DNA from: Enterorhabdus sp. P55
GTDB taxonomy: Bacteria; Actinomycetota; Coriobacteriia; Coriobacteriales; Eggerthellaceae
Direction: 5' to 3'
Assembly (NCBI RefSeq): GCF_009911695.1
Contig: NZ_QWKK01000009.1
Coordinates: 1-51,298 of the forward strand
Length of the DNA stretch: 51,298 nt
The position numbers and the translations under genes are program-made. The notes beneath the pieces were generated by a model. That model was not told the DNA's origin, made no database searches, and saw only the letters and a list, made by a program, of their open reading frames with translations. Shown here one piece after another: positions 8,119-17,097 of the stretch. Each line of letters starts with the position of its first letter. Position 1 is the first letter of the stretch.

Positions 8119-9392
8119 GGGAGCCTCCGATTCTTAGGGGACGCTCCTGATTGTACACGATCGATGGCGTTGCCCACGGCCTCCCCGATCATCTCTCCTA
8201 CCACCTCGCCGACGGCTTGGGCGGTGATGGCGGCGCCCTGAACGGCCTGCCCGGCATTGGCGGCTGCCTGGGCGGCTGACACCTCCACGAAGCTGCGCAC
8301 GGCGTCGAAGACGAGCGCGCGGTCGGCGCCGTCCACTCGCAGCGCGGCGTTGGTCAGCAGGCCGAGCGCGTGCGGGCCGCCGGCTAGGAAGTCCAGAGCG
8401 TCCTCGGCGCCCGAGACGTCGATGGCGCGGAAGAGGGCCTCCACCACCTGCTCGCGTTCGGCGTCGTCGTAGCGGTCGAGCCATACCCGCAAGGTGGCGG
8501 CCGTGTCCTTTGTGGCGTCGGGCAGGTCGTCCAGGTAGCGGAAGTCGTGCGCCTCCGGGTCAACCTCCCAGGTGAACACCGAGTGCTGGGCGATTCCCTT
8601 GGCGCTGCTGGGTGCTACCCGCAGCGGCGCCAGGGAGTCCAGCAAGATGCCCACGAGCGCGCCCTCGGGGATCACCTTGTGCATCCGCCCGACCACGGGC
8701 GCGTAGTCCTCGGCTGCGAACAGGCCGTCCTTGAAGCCGGGGCCATCGAGGATGAACACCTTCTCCAGGCGGTCCTGGACGGCGGGGCTGGCTTTGAGCG
8801 CGGCATACTCCGCCAGGTTCCCGCCCTTGGAGTGGCCGCCGATGAACAGGCGGCGCGGCAGGTGCGGGGCCACTGTCTCCAGGTAGCGCGCCGCGTGCTC
8901 CTGGGCTGGCACCGGGGCGGAGAACGTCATGTTGAAGTCCTCCTTCCAACCGGTGCGCGAGGTGTCGGTGCCGCGAAAGCCGATGAAGGCGAAGTCGTTT
9001 TTGTAGACGAGGGTGACGGCCGCGAACTGCGTCTCGCGCTCGGTGTCGAGCAGGCTCAGGTAGTCGCGCGCCGTCATGTCGCGGAAGCGCGGACTGGCGG
9101 CCAGCGAGAAGAGGCACTGCTTGATGCGGTCGGGGTCAAGCCCGGTGAACATGGTGGGGAAGTCCTCGGCGCGCAGCAGCTCGCGAAAACGAGCCGGCTT
9201 ACGCCGCGGGCCCAGCGCGTTGCGCACGACGGTGCGCACGTCGGCGAACCCAGCGCGCTCGCGCAGCGCGGGGATGACCCCCTTGCTGCGGATCATGGCG
9301 AACTGCGTGAGTACGGCGGCGTCGAGCACGTTGAAGGGCTCGCGCTCGAAGGGGGCGAACTCGGTATCCAGGTAGTCGAGGAGGTAGGGCAT
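8115..9392 (-). CDS. DUF2974 (Mbeg1-like) alpha/beta-hydrolase-like protein
   Basis: A 425-residue protein of the DUF2974/Mbeg1-like family. Lipase-fold hallmarks are FAFIGFRGTDTSRTGWKEDF and the nucleophile elbow RLFIGGHSKGGNLAEYAA (serine in GHSKGG), followed by VFILDGPGF. A histidine in HSVFTWEV could complete a triad. An esterase or lipase activity is plausible but not established for the family. The C-terminal 60 residues form an Ala/Gly/Val amphipathic stretch that may bind membrane. Its stop overlaps the Band-7 gene start, so the two products probably work together at the membrane. Confidence 0.9.
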   Translation of the reverse strand: MPYLLDYLDTEFAPFEREPFNVLDAAVLTQFAMIRSKGVIPALRERAGFADVRTVVRNALGPRRKPARFRELLRAEDFPTMFTGLDPDRIKQCLFSLAASPRFRDMTARDYLSLLDTERETQFAAVTLVYKNDFAFIGFRGTDTSRTGWKEDFNMTFSAPVPAQEHAARYLETVAPHLPRRLFIGGHSKGGNLAEYAALKASPAVQDRLEKVFILDGPGFKDGLFAAEDYAPVVGRMHKVIPEGALVGILLDSLAPLRVAPSSAKGIAQHSVFTWEVDPEAHDFRYLDDLPDATKDTAATLRVWLDRYDDAEREQVVEALFRAIDVSGAEDALDFLAGGPHALGLLTNAALRVDGADRALVFDAVRSFVEVSAAQAAANAGQAVQGAAITAQAVGEVVGEMIGEAVGNAIDRVQSGASPKNRRLP

Positions 9393-9617
9393 GGCGTCCT
9401 CGCATTCGCGAAAGTCTGACTGATTCTCTCAGCTTCCAGTGTAGGCCCGTGAGCCCGCTCTCGTACCGGCGTCCCGCGGTGGTTGGCAGGGCGTAACGTG
9501 ATCTGCGCGAAGGGGCGGCGAACCCGAGGCCGCGCGACGCAAGGGCTCTCCCCGGCGGCGGGGCGGAGACCAGCTGCGGCCAGGCGGGACGACCGAGGAA
9601 TCTTGCGCCGCATGACG

Positions 9618-9652
9618 AAGGGGGCCCGCCGCAGTACGCGGCGGGCCCCCTT
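9618..9652. terminator. Strong GC hairpin terminator
   Basis: A perfect 15-bp stem with a five-base loop (AAGGGGGCCCGCCGC / GCGGCGGGCCCCCTT). It lies 28 nt downstream of the minus-strand MoaE-like gene. The rest of 9393-9679 shows nothing I can call. Confidence 0.75.
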
Positions 9653-9679
9653 TGCGGTCGCGACATGACCTCGCGTGCG

Positions 9680-10078
9680 TTACTCCGCGAAGATTTCCTT
9701 TTCCACTACCAGCTCGTTTTTGATGTGACCGACGAGCTTCTGGAGGGCGTCGATGCAGTTGGGGCGGATGTCGGCGCCGATGAGCACGTACATGAGCGAG
9801 TCGCCCACCTCGCAGCGGCCCTCGTTGAGCCAGGTGCGCACGTAGTAGACGCCCGGCCAGGTGAGCGCCTCGGCCTCGGCTGCAGCCAGGCCCTCGGCGT
9901 CGTAGGAGAACTCGACGGCCACCACCTCGCCCAGGCCCTCGACGCCTTCACGCACCTGCTTCTTGGGCGTGACGCGCACGACGCCGTTGTGGGTGAGGAA
10001 CATGCCGCACTGGGCCGCCGCCGGATCGGCCTTGGCCTCGGCAAGCCACTGGTCGACGGAGGGTTCGGTCTTCGCCAT
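9680..10078 (-). CDS. MoaE-like protein (divergent molybdopterin synthase large subunit)
   Basis: A 132-residue protein I read as MoaE-like. MoaE transfers sulfur to precursor Z with MoaD to make molybdopterin. The match rests on overall size and on two stretches: MFLTHNGVVRVTPK (compare the family's F.G.VR) and VGDSLMYVLIGADIRPNCIDALQKL, equivalent to the GD..V.V....HR.EAF segment. The usual HR.EAF is DIRPNC here and the C-terminal PIWKKE is replaced by VVEKEIF, so catalytic lysines may be changed. Several molybdoenzymes in the window give it a context. It may act as an accessory rather than a canonical synthase subunit. Confidence 0.55.
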   Translation of the reverse strand: MAKTEPSVDQWLAEAKADPAAAQCGMFLTHNGVVRVTPKKQVREGVEGLGEVVAVEFSYDAEGLAAAEAEALTWPGVYYVRTWLNEGRCEVGDSLMYVLIGADIRPNCIDALQKLVGHIKNELVVEKEIFAE

Positions 10079-10337
10079 GGTGCCACCTTTCGCTTAAAGC
10101 TTACTTGTTCGGTAGACTTTATCTGCCGGGGAGAATATACCACATCCGAGGATAAGGGCGCGTGCCGCTTGGTTCGCTCTCGCGTGATTTAACGGGGTGG
10201 ACATGGGAAACCGCCAGGTCGGCTGGTAAGATAGCGGGAATTCACGAGAACCGACGGCGTGGCGCGTCGGCGGCCGGCCTGGCGCTGAGGCGCGCAGGCG
10301 GTCGTGACGGGCGCGCGCGATGAAGAAAGGACGCGGC

Positions 10338-11693
10338 ATGTCACTTCCTGCATCCGACCTGACCAAGCAGCCCGATCTGCGCACCACCATGGAGCTGGGC
10401 GCGGTGCTGCCCGCCACCGCCGAGGTGCGCGACGACCACCTGTTCATCGGCGGCGTGGACATGGTGGAGCTGGCCCGCGAGCAGGGCACGGCCCTCTACG
10501 TCTTCGACGAGGCCGACCTGGTGGCGCGCATGGAGGCGTACCGCGAGGCCTTCCGCGCCCGCTACGAGAACTCCGACATCATCTACGCTTCCAAGGCGTT
10601 CCTCAACAAGGAGGTGCTGCGCCTGGCCCAGCGCGAGGGGCTGTGCCTGGATGTGTCGGGCGGCGGCGAGCTGGCCTGCGCCCAGAGCGTCGGGTTCCCG
10701 ATGGAGCGCGTGTTCGTCCACGGCAACAACAAGACCCCGCAGGAGCTGGAGGAGGCCATCTCCGCCGGCGTGGGGCGCATCATCCTCGACAGCCGCATCG
10801 AGTTGGCGCGCGTGTCCGAGATAGCGGGGCGCCTGGGCAAGACGCAGGACATATATATGCGCATCACCCCGGGCGTGGAGGCCGACACCCACGAGTACAT
10901 CCGCACCGGCTGCGAGGACTCGAAGTTCGGCTTCACCATGCTGGAGGACTTCGCCTATAAGTGCGTGGCCGACGTGCTGGCGGCGCCCAACGTGCGCCTG
11001 GCGGGCCTGCATTGCCACATCGGGTCGCAGATCTTCGCGCTGCATTCCTTCCGCGAGGCGGCCCAGGTGATGGTGGAGTTCATGGCGCGCATCCGCGAGG
11101 GCTACGGCTACCTCATCGAGGAGCTCGACCTGGGCGGCGGCCTGGGCATCGCCTACACGGCCGAGGACAAGCCGTCCTCCATCGACGACTTCGCCGAGGT
11201 CACCTGCGCGGCGGTGCGCGAGTTCTGCGCCGATCACGACCTGCCCCTGCCGCGCCTGCTGGTGGAGCCGGGCCGCAGCCTGGTGGCCAATGCCGGCGTC
11301 ACGCTGTACACGGTGGGCATCTTGAAGACGCTGCCCGGCATCCGCAAGTACGTGGCCGTGGACGGCGGCATGTCCGACAACATCCGCACGGCGCTCTACC
11401 ATGCGGACTACGAGCCGGTCATCGCCAACAAGGCGGGCCAGCCGCGCACCGAGATCGTCACCCTGTGCGGCAAGCACTGCGAGAGCGGGGACGCGGTGGT
11501 CATCGACATGCCGCTGCAGCACCCGGACCTGGGGGATGTGGTGTGCGTGTTCGGCACGGGCGCCTACAACATGACCATGGCCAGCAACTACAACGGGCAG
11601 CCCCGCCCGGCTGTGGTCTTCGTGCGCGACGGGCAGGCCCGCGTGGTCACCCGGCGCGAGACGTATAATGACCTGTACGCGAGAGACCTCTAG
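10338..11693 (+). CDS. lysA: Diaminopimelate decarboxylase
   Basis: Converts meso-diaminopimelate to lysine with PLP. I chose the ATG at 10338 because AAGAAAGGA lies just before it; an ATG at 10320 adds six residues without one. The 451-residue product has the Schiff-base lysine K86 in IIYASKAF, the glycine-rich phosphate loop LDLGGGLGIAY, LVEPGRSLVANAGV, and the C-terminal GDAVV.DM and CVFGTGAYNMTMASNYNG segments. Homoserine dehydrogenase follows after 45 nt, so lysine and threonine/methionine branches appear co-transcribed. Confidence 0.97.
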   Translation: MSLPASDLTKQPDLRTTMELGAVLPATAEVRDDHLFIGGVDMVELAREQGTALYVFDEADLVARMEAYREAFRARYENSDIIYASKAFLNKEVLRLAQREGLCLDVSGGGELACAQSVGFPMERVFVHGNNKTPQELEEAISAGVGRIILDSRIELARVSEIAGRLGKTQDIYMRITPGVEADTHEYIRTGCEDSKFGFTMLEDFAYKCVADVLAAPNVRLAGLHCHIGSQIFALHSFREAAQVMVEFMARIREGYGYLIEELDLGGGLGIAYTAEDKPSSIDDFAEVTCAAVREFCADHDLPLPRLLVEPGRSLVANAGVTLYTVGILKTLPGIRKYVAVDGGMSDNIRTALYHADYEPVIANKAGQPRTEIVTLCGKHCESGDAVVIDMPLQHPDLGDVVCVFGTGAYNMTMASNYNGQPRPAVVFVRDGQARVVTRRETYNDLYARDL

Positions 11694-11738
11694 GGAAGAG
11701 CCGGGCCCGCAGGCCTTGGCAGCGATAGGAGAGAATCC

Positions 11739-13022
11739 ATGGCAGTGAGGATTGGACTAGTCGGGACGGGTACCGTGGGCGGTGGCTGCATCGACATCCT
11801 GCAGAACCACAAGGACGACTTCAAGCGCCACTACGGCATTGACGTGGAGCTGGCGCGCGTGTGCTCGCTCAGCTCGGCAGAGGCCGAGGCGCATGGCGTG
11901 GGGCACCTGTTCACCGACGACTTCAACGAGGTCATCAATGACCCCGACATCGACCTGGTGGTGGAGCTGATCGGCGGCACCACCTTCGCGCGCACCGTGG
12001 TGCTGGGGGCCCTGGCCGCTGGCAAGAACGTGGTCACCGCCAACAAGGCGCTCATGGCCACCCACGGCCAGGAGGTCATGGACGCCGCGGCTGCCGCCGG
12101 CAAGGAGATCGCCTTCGAGGCGAGCGTGGGCGGCGGCATCCCCATCATCGACCCGCTCAAGCACTCGCTCATCGCCAATGAGATCACGTCGGTCATGGGC
12201 ATCGTGAACGGCACGACCAACTACATGCTCACCCGCATGGCCGACGACGCCATGGACTACGACGAGGCCCTGCGCGAGGCCCAGGCCGCCGGCTTCGCCG
12301 AGGCTGATCCCTCCGCCGACGTGGACGGCTTCGACGCGGCGGCCAAGATCGCCATTCTGGCCTCCATCGCCTTCAACTCGCGTGTGGTGATGGACGACGT
12401 GTACACGAGCGGCATCACCTCCATCAGCCCCGTGGACCTGGAGGCCGCCCGTGACATGGGCTACGTGGTGAAGCTGCTGGCCATCGCGCACCGTCGCCCC
12501 GAGGGCATCGACGTGCGCGTGCACCCCACCATGATCCCCGACACCCACCAGCTGGCCACGGTGAACGGCGTAATGAACGCCATCTACGTGGTGGGCGACG
12601 CCGTGGGCGAGACCATGTTCTTCGGCGCCGGCGCCGGCTCGGGCCCCGCGGCGAGCGCCGTCATGGGCGACGTGCTGGAGGTGGCGCGCCACATCCAGCA
12701 GGGCGTGGGCCCCATCGTCGGCTGCACCTGCACCGACGCGCTGCCCATCCTCCCCATGGAGGAGCTGGAGATGAAGTACTACATCCGCTTCAGCGTGTCC
12801 GACCGCCCCGGCGTGCTGGCGGCCATGACCGGCGTGTTCGCCCAGCACAACGTGAGCGTGCACTCCGTGGTGCAGCGTGGCAAGGGCAAGAGCGGCGTGG
12901 TGGACGTGGTGTACGTCACCCACACCGCCCAGGAGAAGGCCATCCGCGCCGTCATCGACGAGATAGCGGCGTTGGAAGACGTGCTGCACGCCGAGCCGTC
13001 GCTCATTCGCGTGGAAGAGTAG
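11739..13022 (+). CDS. hom: Homoserine dehydrogenase
   Basis: Reduces aspartate semialdehyde to homoserine, the precursor of threonine and methionine. The 427-residue protein has the N-terminal nucleotide-binding motif GLVGTGTVGGGC, VTANKALMA, the catalytic region GGGIPIIDPLKHSL, IVNGTTNYMLTRM and EADPSADVDGFDAAAKIAILA. A C-terminal ACT domain (about 350-420, YIRFSVSDRPGVLAAMTGVF) indicates allosteric feedback, probably by threonine. GGAGAGAA precedes the ATG. It follows lysA and feeds homoserine to the metA and metY products encoded 3-5 kb away. Confidence 0.97.
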   Translation: MAVRIGLVGTGTVGGGCIDILQNHKDDFKRHYGIDVELARVCSLSSAEAEAHGVGHLFTDDFNEVINDPDIDLVVELIGGTTFARTVVLGALAAGKNVVTANKALMATHGQEVMDAAAAAGKEIAFEASVGGGIPIIDPLKHSLIANEITSVMGIVNGTTNYMLTRMADDAMDYDEALREAQAAGFAEADPSADVDGFDAAAKIAILASIAFNSRVVMDDVYTSGITSISPVDLEAARDMGYVVKLLAIAHRRPEGIDVRVHPTMIPDTHQLATVNGVMNAIYVVGDAVGETMFFGAGAGSGPAASAVMGDVLEVARHIQQGVGPIVGCTCTDALPILPMEELEMKYYIRFSVSDRPGVLAAMTGVFAQHNVSVHSVVQRGKGKSGVVDVVYVTHTAQEKAIRAVIDEIAALEDVLHAEPSLIRVEE

Positions 13023-13067
13023 GCGGCTTCGTCGTCGCTGACGCAACGACGGGCCGGCTGATGCTGC

Positions 13068-13167
13068 GAGGCCCCCTGGCTTTCCGGCTGCTCCCTGCGA
13101 ACGATCGTCGCGTATCGAAGGTGCGCGTTCTCGCGTTCTCGGGGCGTCTGGAAAGCCAGGGGGCCTC
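13068..13167. repeat. Inverted repeat between hom and the HAD gene
   Basis: Perfect 18-bp arms (GAGGCCCCCTGGCTTTCC at 13068-13085, complement at 13150-13167) around a 64-nt interior with GAACGATCGTCGCG. It lacks the core of the dispersed element family, and the interior is shorter. It may be a long-loop terminator for hom, although no T-run follows, or a divergent relative of the family. Confidence 0.7.
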
Positions 13168-13199
13168 TTGCTGACATTGACGGGAAAGGGAGATTGCCG

Positions 13200-13886
13200 A
13201 TGCAGGGGAAAAGTCCGCGAGTGGGCGTCGTCTACGACTGCGACGGGACGCTGATCGACTCGATGGGGGTGTGGCGCGCGCTCGAGGACGAGCTGGCGGC
13301 GCAGGGCGGCTTCACGCTGACCAAGGCCGACACCGACCACATCACCACCCTCACCATCCCCGAGTGCGGCGACTTCTTCCACGAGAAGTTCGGGCTGGGC
13401 GCGTCGGGCGCCGCGGTGAAGGGGATGATCGACGAGTTCATGATGGACTTCTACGCGAACCGCGCCCAGGAGCGTCCCGGCGCGCTCGCCTTCGTGCGCG
13501 CCCTGGCCGAGCGCGATGTGCCCCAGAGCGTGGCGTCGTCCACACCGGCGCCGCTGCTGCGCGCAGGGCTCGTCCATGCGGGGTTCGCTCCCTACCTGGC
13601 GGACATCGTGTCGGTGGATGACGTGGGAGCCTCCAAGCGCGAGCCGGCGGTGTACGACCGCGCCCGCGAGCCGCTGGGCACCACGCGCGCCCAGACGTGG
13701 GGCTTCGAGGACGCGCTGTACGCCGTGCGCACCCTATCCGCGGCCGGCTACGGCACCGTGGGCGTCTACGATAACGACCTGGCCGGCTCCTATGACGACC
13801 TGGCGGCTGAGGCCGACCTGGTCATCCGTGGGTTTAGTCAACTGAATCCTGACGACTTCTTGGTCCGCGCGCAGGCTCGCCTATAA
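13200..13886 (+). CDS. HAD-superfamily hydrolase, phosphoglycolate-phosphatase-like
   Basis: A 228-residue HAD hydrolase. Motif I is VVYDCDGTLIDSM (nucleophile Asp plus DGT), motif II lies near SVASSTPAPLLRAGL, and motifs III/IV are SKREPAVYDRA and TWGFEDALYAVRTL. The helical cap (about 20-90) is of the beta-phosphoglucomutase/phosphoglycolate phosphatase type. The ATG at 13200 is preceded at good spacing by GGGAAAGGGAG; a TTG at 13194 is too close to it. The substrate is unknown. Confidence 0.9.
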   Translation: MQGKSPRVGVVYDCDGTLIDSMGVWRALEDELAAQGGFTLTKADTDHITTLTIPECGDFFHEKFGLGASGAAVKGMIDEFMMDFYANRAQERPGALAFVRALAERDVPQSVASSTPAPLLRAGLVHAGFAPYLADIVSVDDVGASKREPAVYDRAREPLGTTRAQTWGFEDALYAVRTLSAAGYGTVGVYDNDLAGSYDDLAAEADLVIRGFSQLNPDDFLVRAQARL

Positions 13887-13929
13887 TCAGAGGGACTGTA
13901 CCTTCCCGTTGTCGAGGAGTTGTTCCCCC

Positions 13930-15537
13930 ATGACCGAGCGTCACCACGCCCCCGGAGCAGAGGAGCGTCTGAGCGAGGAGGCCGAGAAGGCCGCGCGCAT
14001 CGTGCGCGAGGACGCGGCCGCGGCCGAAGCCGTCGCGGAGCGCGAGGTGAGAGAGGCGGAGTGCCGAGCCAAGGAGGGCTTGGTCGAGGGCATCTCGTCT
14101 GCCCGCCATGAGCTGGAGATGGATCGGGCGGCTGCCGGGCAGAGCGCCCGCCGCAAGGAGGCCGACCTCCGTCGCGCGGCCGAGCTGCTCACGCACCCGG
14201 AGGCGCTGCGCGAGGGCGCGGCCGCCGCCGTGGCCCGCGAGACGGCCAAGGTGGAGCGCCTCGCCGATGACCTGGCCCATCCGTCGCGCGAGCTGGAGGC
14301 TGCCAAGCAGGCGGTCGAGCATCGGCGCGAGGCCATCGAGGAGGTCGGCCAGCGCATCGTCAGCGAGACCGAGGGGCCGAGCGACAAGAAGAAGCTGCCG
14401 CTGGCCATGAAGGTGCTCGGCGTGCTGTGCCTGGTGGCTGGCGTGTACAACCTGGCCGGCGTCGTCTGGGGCGTGCTGGAGGCGTGGCGCCTGTTCCAGC
14501 CCGAGAGCATCGAGGCCTTGGGCATCTCAACGCTCGTGGTGCAGATTGCCATGACGACGGACTACGCGCTGCTGCTGGCGTCGTTCGCCTTCTTCGGCCT
14601 GCGCCTGCTGCGCAACCGCCGGCGCCTGGCCGCGCTCACGCTCGACCTCATCCTCATCCTGCTGGTGGTGGGCGTGCTGTGCTCGGTCATGCTCCAGGGC
14701 ATCGGGTACTACCTCATCGGCTATGGCGTGCTGCTCGTGTTTGCCGTTGCCATGCAGTCCTATCTCGACCCGTCGCTCGCCGAGGAGCGCGAGCTGCGGC
14801 GAAAGCTGCGCGACATGGACCTGCGAGACGAGGCCGAGGCGGGCACGCTGGGCCTGGACGAGACGGGCCGGGGCTTCATCACGCTCAACTTCTTCAACCT
14901 GTTCTGGATATTCGTGGTGTGCTCGGTGCTGGGCCTGGGGATCGAGACGGTCTACCACTTCCTGGTGGTGGATCCTGGCCAGTACCAGGATCGCGCGGGG
15001 CTGCTGTTCGGGCCGTTCTCGCCCATCTACGGCATCGGCGCGGTGCTGATGACGGTGTTCCTCAACCGGTTCCATAAGAAGAACGTCGTGCTCATCTTCT
15101 TCGTGAGCGCGGTGATCGGCGGGGCGTTCGAGTACTTCACCAGCGTGTTCATGCAGTATGCCTTCGGCGCGGTGGCCTGGGATTACACGGGCATGTGGCT
15201 CTCCATCGGCGGGCGGACGTGCGGGCTGTTCATGATCATGTGGGGCGTGCTCGGCGTGGTGTGGATCAAGCTGCTGCTGCCGGTGATGCTGCGCATCGTG
15301 AACCTCATCCCGTGGAACTGGCGCTATGCGGTGACCACGGTGTGCGCCGCGCTCATGCTGGCCGACGCCATCATGACGCTGCAGTCGCTCGACTGCTGGT
15401 ATGAGCGCCTCTCGGGCAACCAGGTGGACACACCCATCCAGAGCTTCTACGACAGGCATTTCGACAATGCCTACATGGAGCATCGCTTCCAGTCCATGAG
15501 CATCCATCCGGACGACGCGGTCCGCGGCGGGAAGTAG
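13930..15537 (+). CDS. Putative ABC transporter permease, CmpB-type (DUF1113) membrane protein
   Basis: A 535-residue membrane protein. Residues 1-150 are a charged, Ala/Glu/Arg-rich coiled coil. Several transmembrane helices follow (about 158-180, 195-225, 230-275), and a C-terminal module contains FFNLFWIFVVCSVLGLGIETVYH, LFGPFSPIYGIGAVLMTV and FEYFTSVFMQYAFGAVAWDY. That module is the hallmark of the putative ABC-transporter type IV (CmpB) family. No ATPase is encoded nearby and the substrate is unknown. GAGGAG precedes the ATG at 13930. A terminator hairpin follows directly. Confidence 0.85.
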   Translation: MTERHHAPGAEERLSEEAEKAARIVREDAAAAEAVAEREVREAECRAKEGLVEGISSARHELEMDRAAAGQSARRKEADLRRAAELLTHPEALREGAAAAVARETAKVERLADDLAHPSRELEAAKQAVEHRREAIEEVGQRIVSETEGPSDKKKLPLAMKVLGVLCLVAGVYNLAGVVWGVLEAWRLFQPESIEALGISTLVVQIAMTTDYALLLASFAFFGLRLLRNRRRLAALTLDLILILLVVGVLCSVMLQGIGYYLIGYGVLLVFAVAMQSYLDPSLAEERELRRKLRDMDLRDEAEAGTLGLDETGRGFITLNFFNLFWIFVVCSVLGLGIETVYHFLVVDPGQYQDRAGLLFGPFSPIYGIGAVLMTVFLNRFHKKNVVLIFFVSAVIGGAFEYFTSVFMQYAFGAVAWDYTGMWLSIGGRTCGLFMIMWGVLGVVWIKLLLPVMLRIVNLIPWNWRYAVTTVCAALMLADAIMTLQSLDCWYERLSGNQVDTPIQSFYDRHFDNAYMEHRFQSMSIHPDDAVRGGK

Positions 15538-15547
15538 CCGAAGACGA

Positions 15548-15577
15548 CGAGGGGCCCCTTCGAGAAGGGGCCCCTCG
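15548..15577. terminator. Bidirectional hairpin terminator
   Basis: Perfect 13-bp stem CGAGGGGCCCCTT / AAGGGGCCCCTCG with a CGAG loop, between the convergent CmpB-like gene and the small gene ending at 15593. Confidence 0.8.
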
Positions 15578-15592
15578 TGCGTCCGCCCCCTC

Positions 15593-15835
15593 TTAATTCC
15601 AAGGATCGCGCTCGAAGAGGGGGTTGTCGGCGGGACGGTCGGAGTAGGGGTCGTAGCCGTCGTCGTCCTCGTTGGCCGGGCGGCGGAAGGGGTCGGGCGG
15701 TGTGGGCGCCTCCGCCGTGCCCGACCCGCCCGCGCGCTCGGCCGCCGCGCGGGCGGCCTGCTTCCGGGCGAGCTGGCTTGGCAGCGGCGTGGTGACGACG
15801 GTCGCGTTCGGATCTTTCCGCGGATCGATGGCCAT
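15593..15835 (-). CDS. Small hypothetical acidic/Pro-rich protein
   Basis: An 80-residue hydrophilic protein (MAIDPRKDPNATVVTTPLPS...) with an Ala/Arg-rich centre and an acidic, probably disordered C-terminus (DDDGYDPYSDRPADNPLFE). It starts 2 nt beyond the metA stop, so it probably sits at the end of the metA transcript. I do not recognise a family. The ordered sequence character and tight spacing suggest a real gene, but the case is modest. Confidence 0.55.
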   Translation of the reverse strand: MAIDPRKDPNATVVTTPLPSQLARKQAARAAAERAGGSGTAEAPTPPDPFRRPANEDDDGYDPYSDRPADNPLFERDPWN

Positions 15836-15837
15836 CG

Positions 15838-17097
15838 CTATGCGCCTGCTTCCGCGTCGGTGCGGCTTGCGCCCGCGTTTGCGATTCGCGCGCCGCCCGC
15901 TGCCTCGCGGGAGGTGCGGGCGGCCAGGGCTTCCGCCGATGTTTCACGTGAAACATTCGTGCGGGCTTCGGCGCTTGCGTCCCTGTCCCGCGCGCCCTCC
16001 GCGTTCGCGTTCGCGCCCTCCGCGTTCGCGTTCGCGCCTTCCGCGCCTTTCTCGCCCGTGCCGCTCTCATCGGCGCCGCCCGCTGCCTCGCAGGAGGTGC
16101 GGGCGGCCGGGGCTTCCGACGATGTTTCACGTGAAACATTCGTGCGGGCTTCGGCTCTGGGGCCTTCCGCCTCCTCGTCGGTGCCAATGGCGTCGATGTC
16201 GTAGGGGGTGGTCTGGTAGACGTAGTAGTTGAGCCAGTTGGTGTAGAGCAGCTGGGCGTGCGAGCGCCAGCGCGCGACGGGCTCTCGGGCGGGGTCGTCG
16301 TTGGGGAAGTAATGGGCCGGCACCGCCATGGCCAGGCCCTTCGCGATGTCGCGGTCGTATTCGGCGCGCAGGGTCTCGCGGTCGTACTCCGGGTGGCCGA
16401 ACACGAAGAAGTGACGGCTGTCGGTGGACTTGGCGATGTAGACGCCGGCCTCGTCGGAGATGGCCACCAGCTCCAGGTCGGGATGGGCCTCGATGTCGGC
16501 GGCGCGCACCTCGGTATAGCGCGAGTGGGGCGCCCAGAAGTCGTCGTCGAAGCCGCGCACGAGCGGCGAGGTGTGCTTCGTCAGGCGGTGCGCGAACACG
16601 CCGAACATCTTCTCGTCCAGCCCGTGCTTGGGCACGCCATAGTGGAAGTAGATGCCGGCCTGCGCACCCCAGCAGATGTGGAGCGTGGAGTGCACGTTCG
16701 TGGCGGACCAGGCCATGATGTCGCACAGCTCGTCCCAGTAATCGACGTCCTCGAAGTCGAGCTGCTCTACCGGGGCGCCGGTGATGATCATGCCGTCGAA
16801 GTGGCGGTCACGCACCTGGTCGAAGGTGGTGTAGAAGGCCTCAAGGTGCTCGGCGGCGGTGTTCTTGGAGTCGTGGCTGGCGGTTTGGAGCAGTTCGACT
16901 TCCACCTGCAGCGGCGTGTTGGACAGCTTGCGCAGGATCTGCGTCTCGGTGGTGATCTTGGTGGGCATCAGGTTGAGCAGCAGCAGCTTGAGCGGGCGAA
17001 TGTCCTGGTGCATGGCCCTAAACTCCGTCATGACGAAGATGTTCTCGCTTTCGAGCGCCTGGGTGGCGGGTAGCGAGTCGGGGATGCGTATGGGCAT
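15838..17097 (-). CDS. metAA: Homoserine O-acetyltransferase (MetA family) with C-terminal extension
   Basis: Acylates homoserine for methionine synthesis. The catalytic triad of the family is in place: C142 in [10 protein letters not shown]235 and E237 in VFGHPEYD. Residue 111 is Glu ([10 protein letters not shown]); in characterised members Glu here goes with acetyl-CoA and Gly with succinyl-CoA, so I predict acetyltransferase, which suits the adjacent metY. The normal domain ends near residue 301. Residues 302-419 are an Ala/Glu-rich, probably disordered extension with a tandem EGANANA repeat and two NVSRET motifs. Each NVSRET motif is encoded by a perfect parS site. The 419-residue length is far above the family's usual 300 or so. 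Confidence 0.93.
   Translation of the reverse strand: MPIRIPDSLPATQALESENIFVMTEFRAMHQDIRPLKLLLLNLMPTKITTETQILRKLSNTPLQVEVELLQTASHDSKNTAAEHLEAFYTTFDQVRDRHFDGMIITGAPVEQLDFEDVDYWDELCDIMAWSATNVHSTLHICWGAQAGIYFHYGVPKHGLDEKMFGVFAHRLTKHTSPLVRGFDDDFWAPHSRYTEVRAADIEAHPDLELVAISDEAGVYIAKSTDSRHFFVFGHPEYDRETLRAEYDRDIAKGLAMAVPAHYFPNDDPAREPVARWRSHAQLLYTNWLNYYVYQTTPYDIDAIGTDEEAEGPRAEARTNVSRETSSEAPAARTSCEAAGGADESGTGEKGAEGANANAEGANANAEGARDRDASAEARTNVSRETSAEALAARTSREAAGGARIANAGASRTDAEAGA
15940..15955. promoter_or_regulatory. parS centromere site 1
   Basis: TGTTTCACGTGAAACA, a perfect 16-bp palindrome identical to the consensus ParB-binding parS site. It lies in the coding sequence of the metA extension and encodes part of NVSRET. 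Confidence 0.93.
16123..16138. promoter_or_regulatory. parS centromere site 2
   Basis: Second perfect parS consensus, 183 bp from the first, again within the metA 3' region, as part of the duplicated 83-bp unit. Confidence 0.93.

Larger units (their letters stand above)
15889..16154 (-). repeat. Duplicated 83-bp unit carrying parS inside metA
   Basis: 15889-15971 and 16072-16154 are direct repeats with three differences that I can see, offset by 183 bp (61 codons, so in frame). Between them lies a second tandem repeat of a 21-bp unit (16001-16021 and 16022-16042, GCGTTCGCGTTCGCGCCCTCC-like). Together they build the metA C-terminal extension. Confidence 0.9.

Noticed and set aside
15889-16154. 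Possible CRISPR-like direct repeats
   Set aside because: Only two copies, long and in frame with metA, carrying parS. No array structure and no cas genes.
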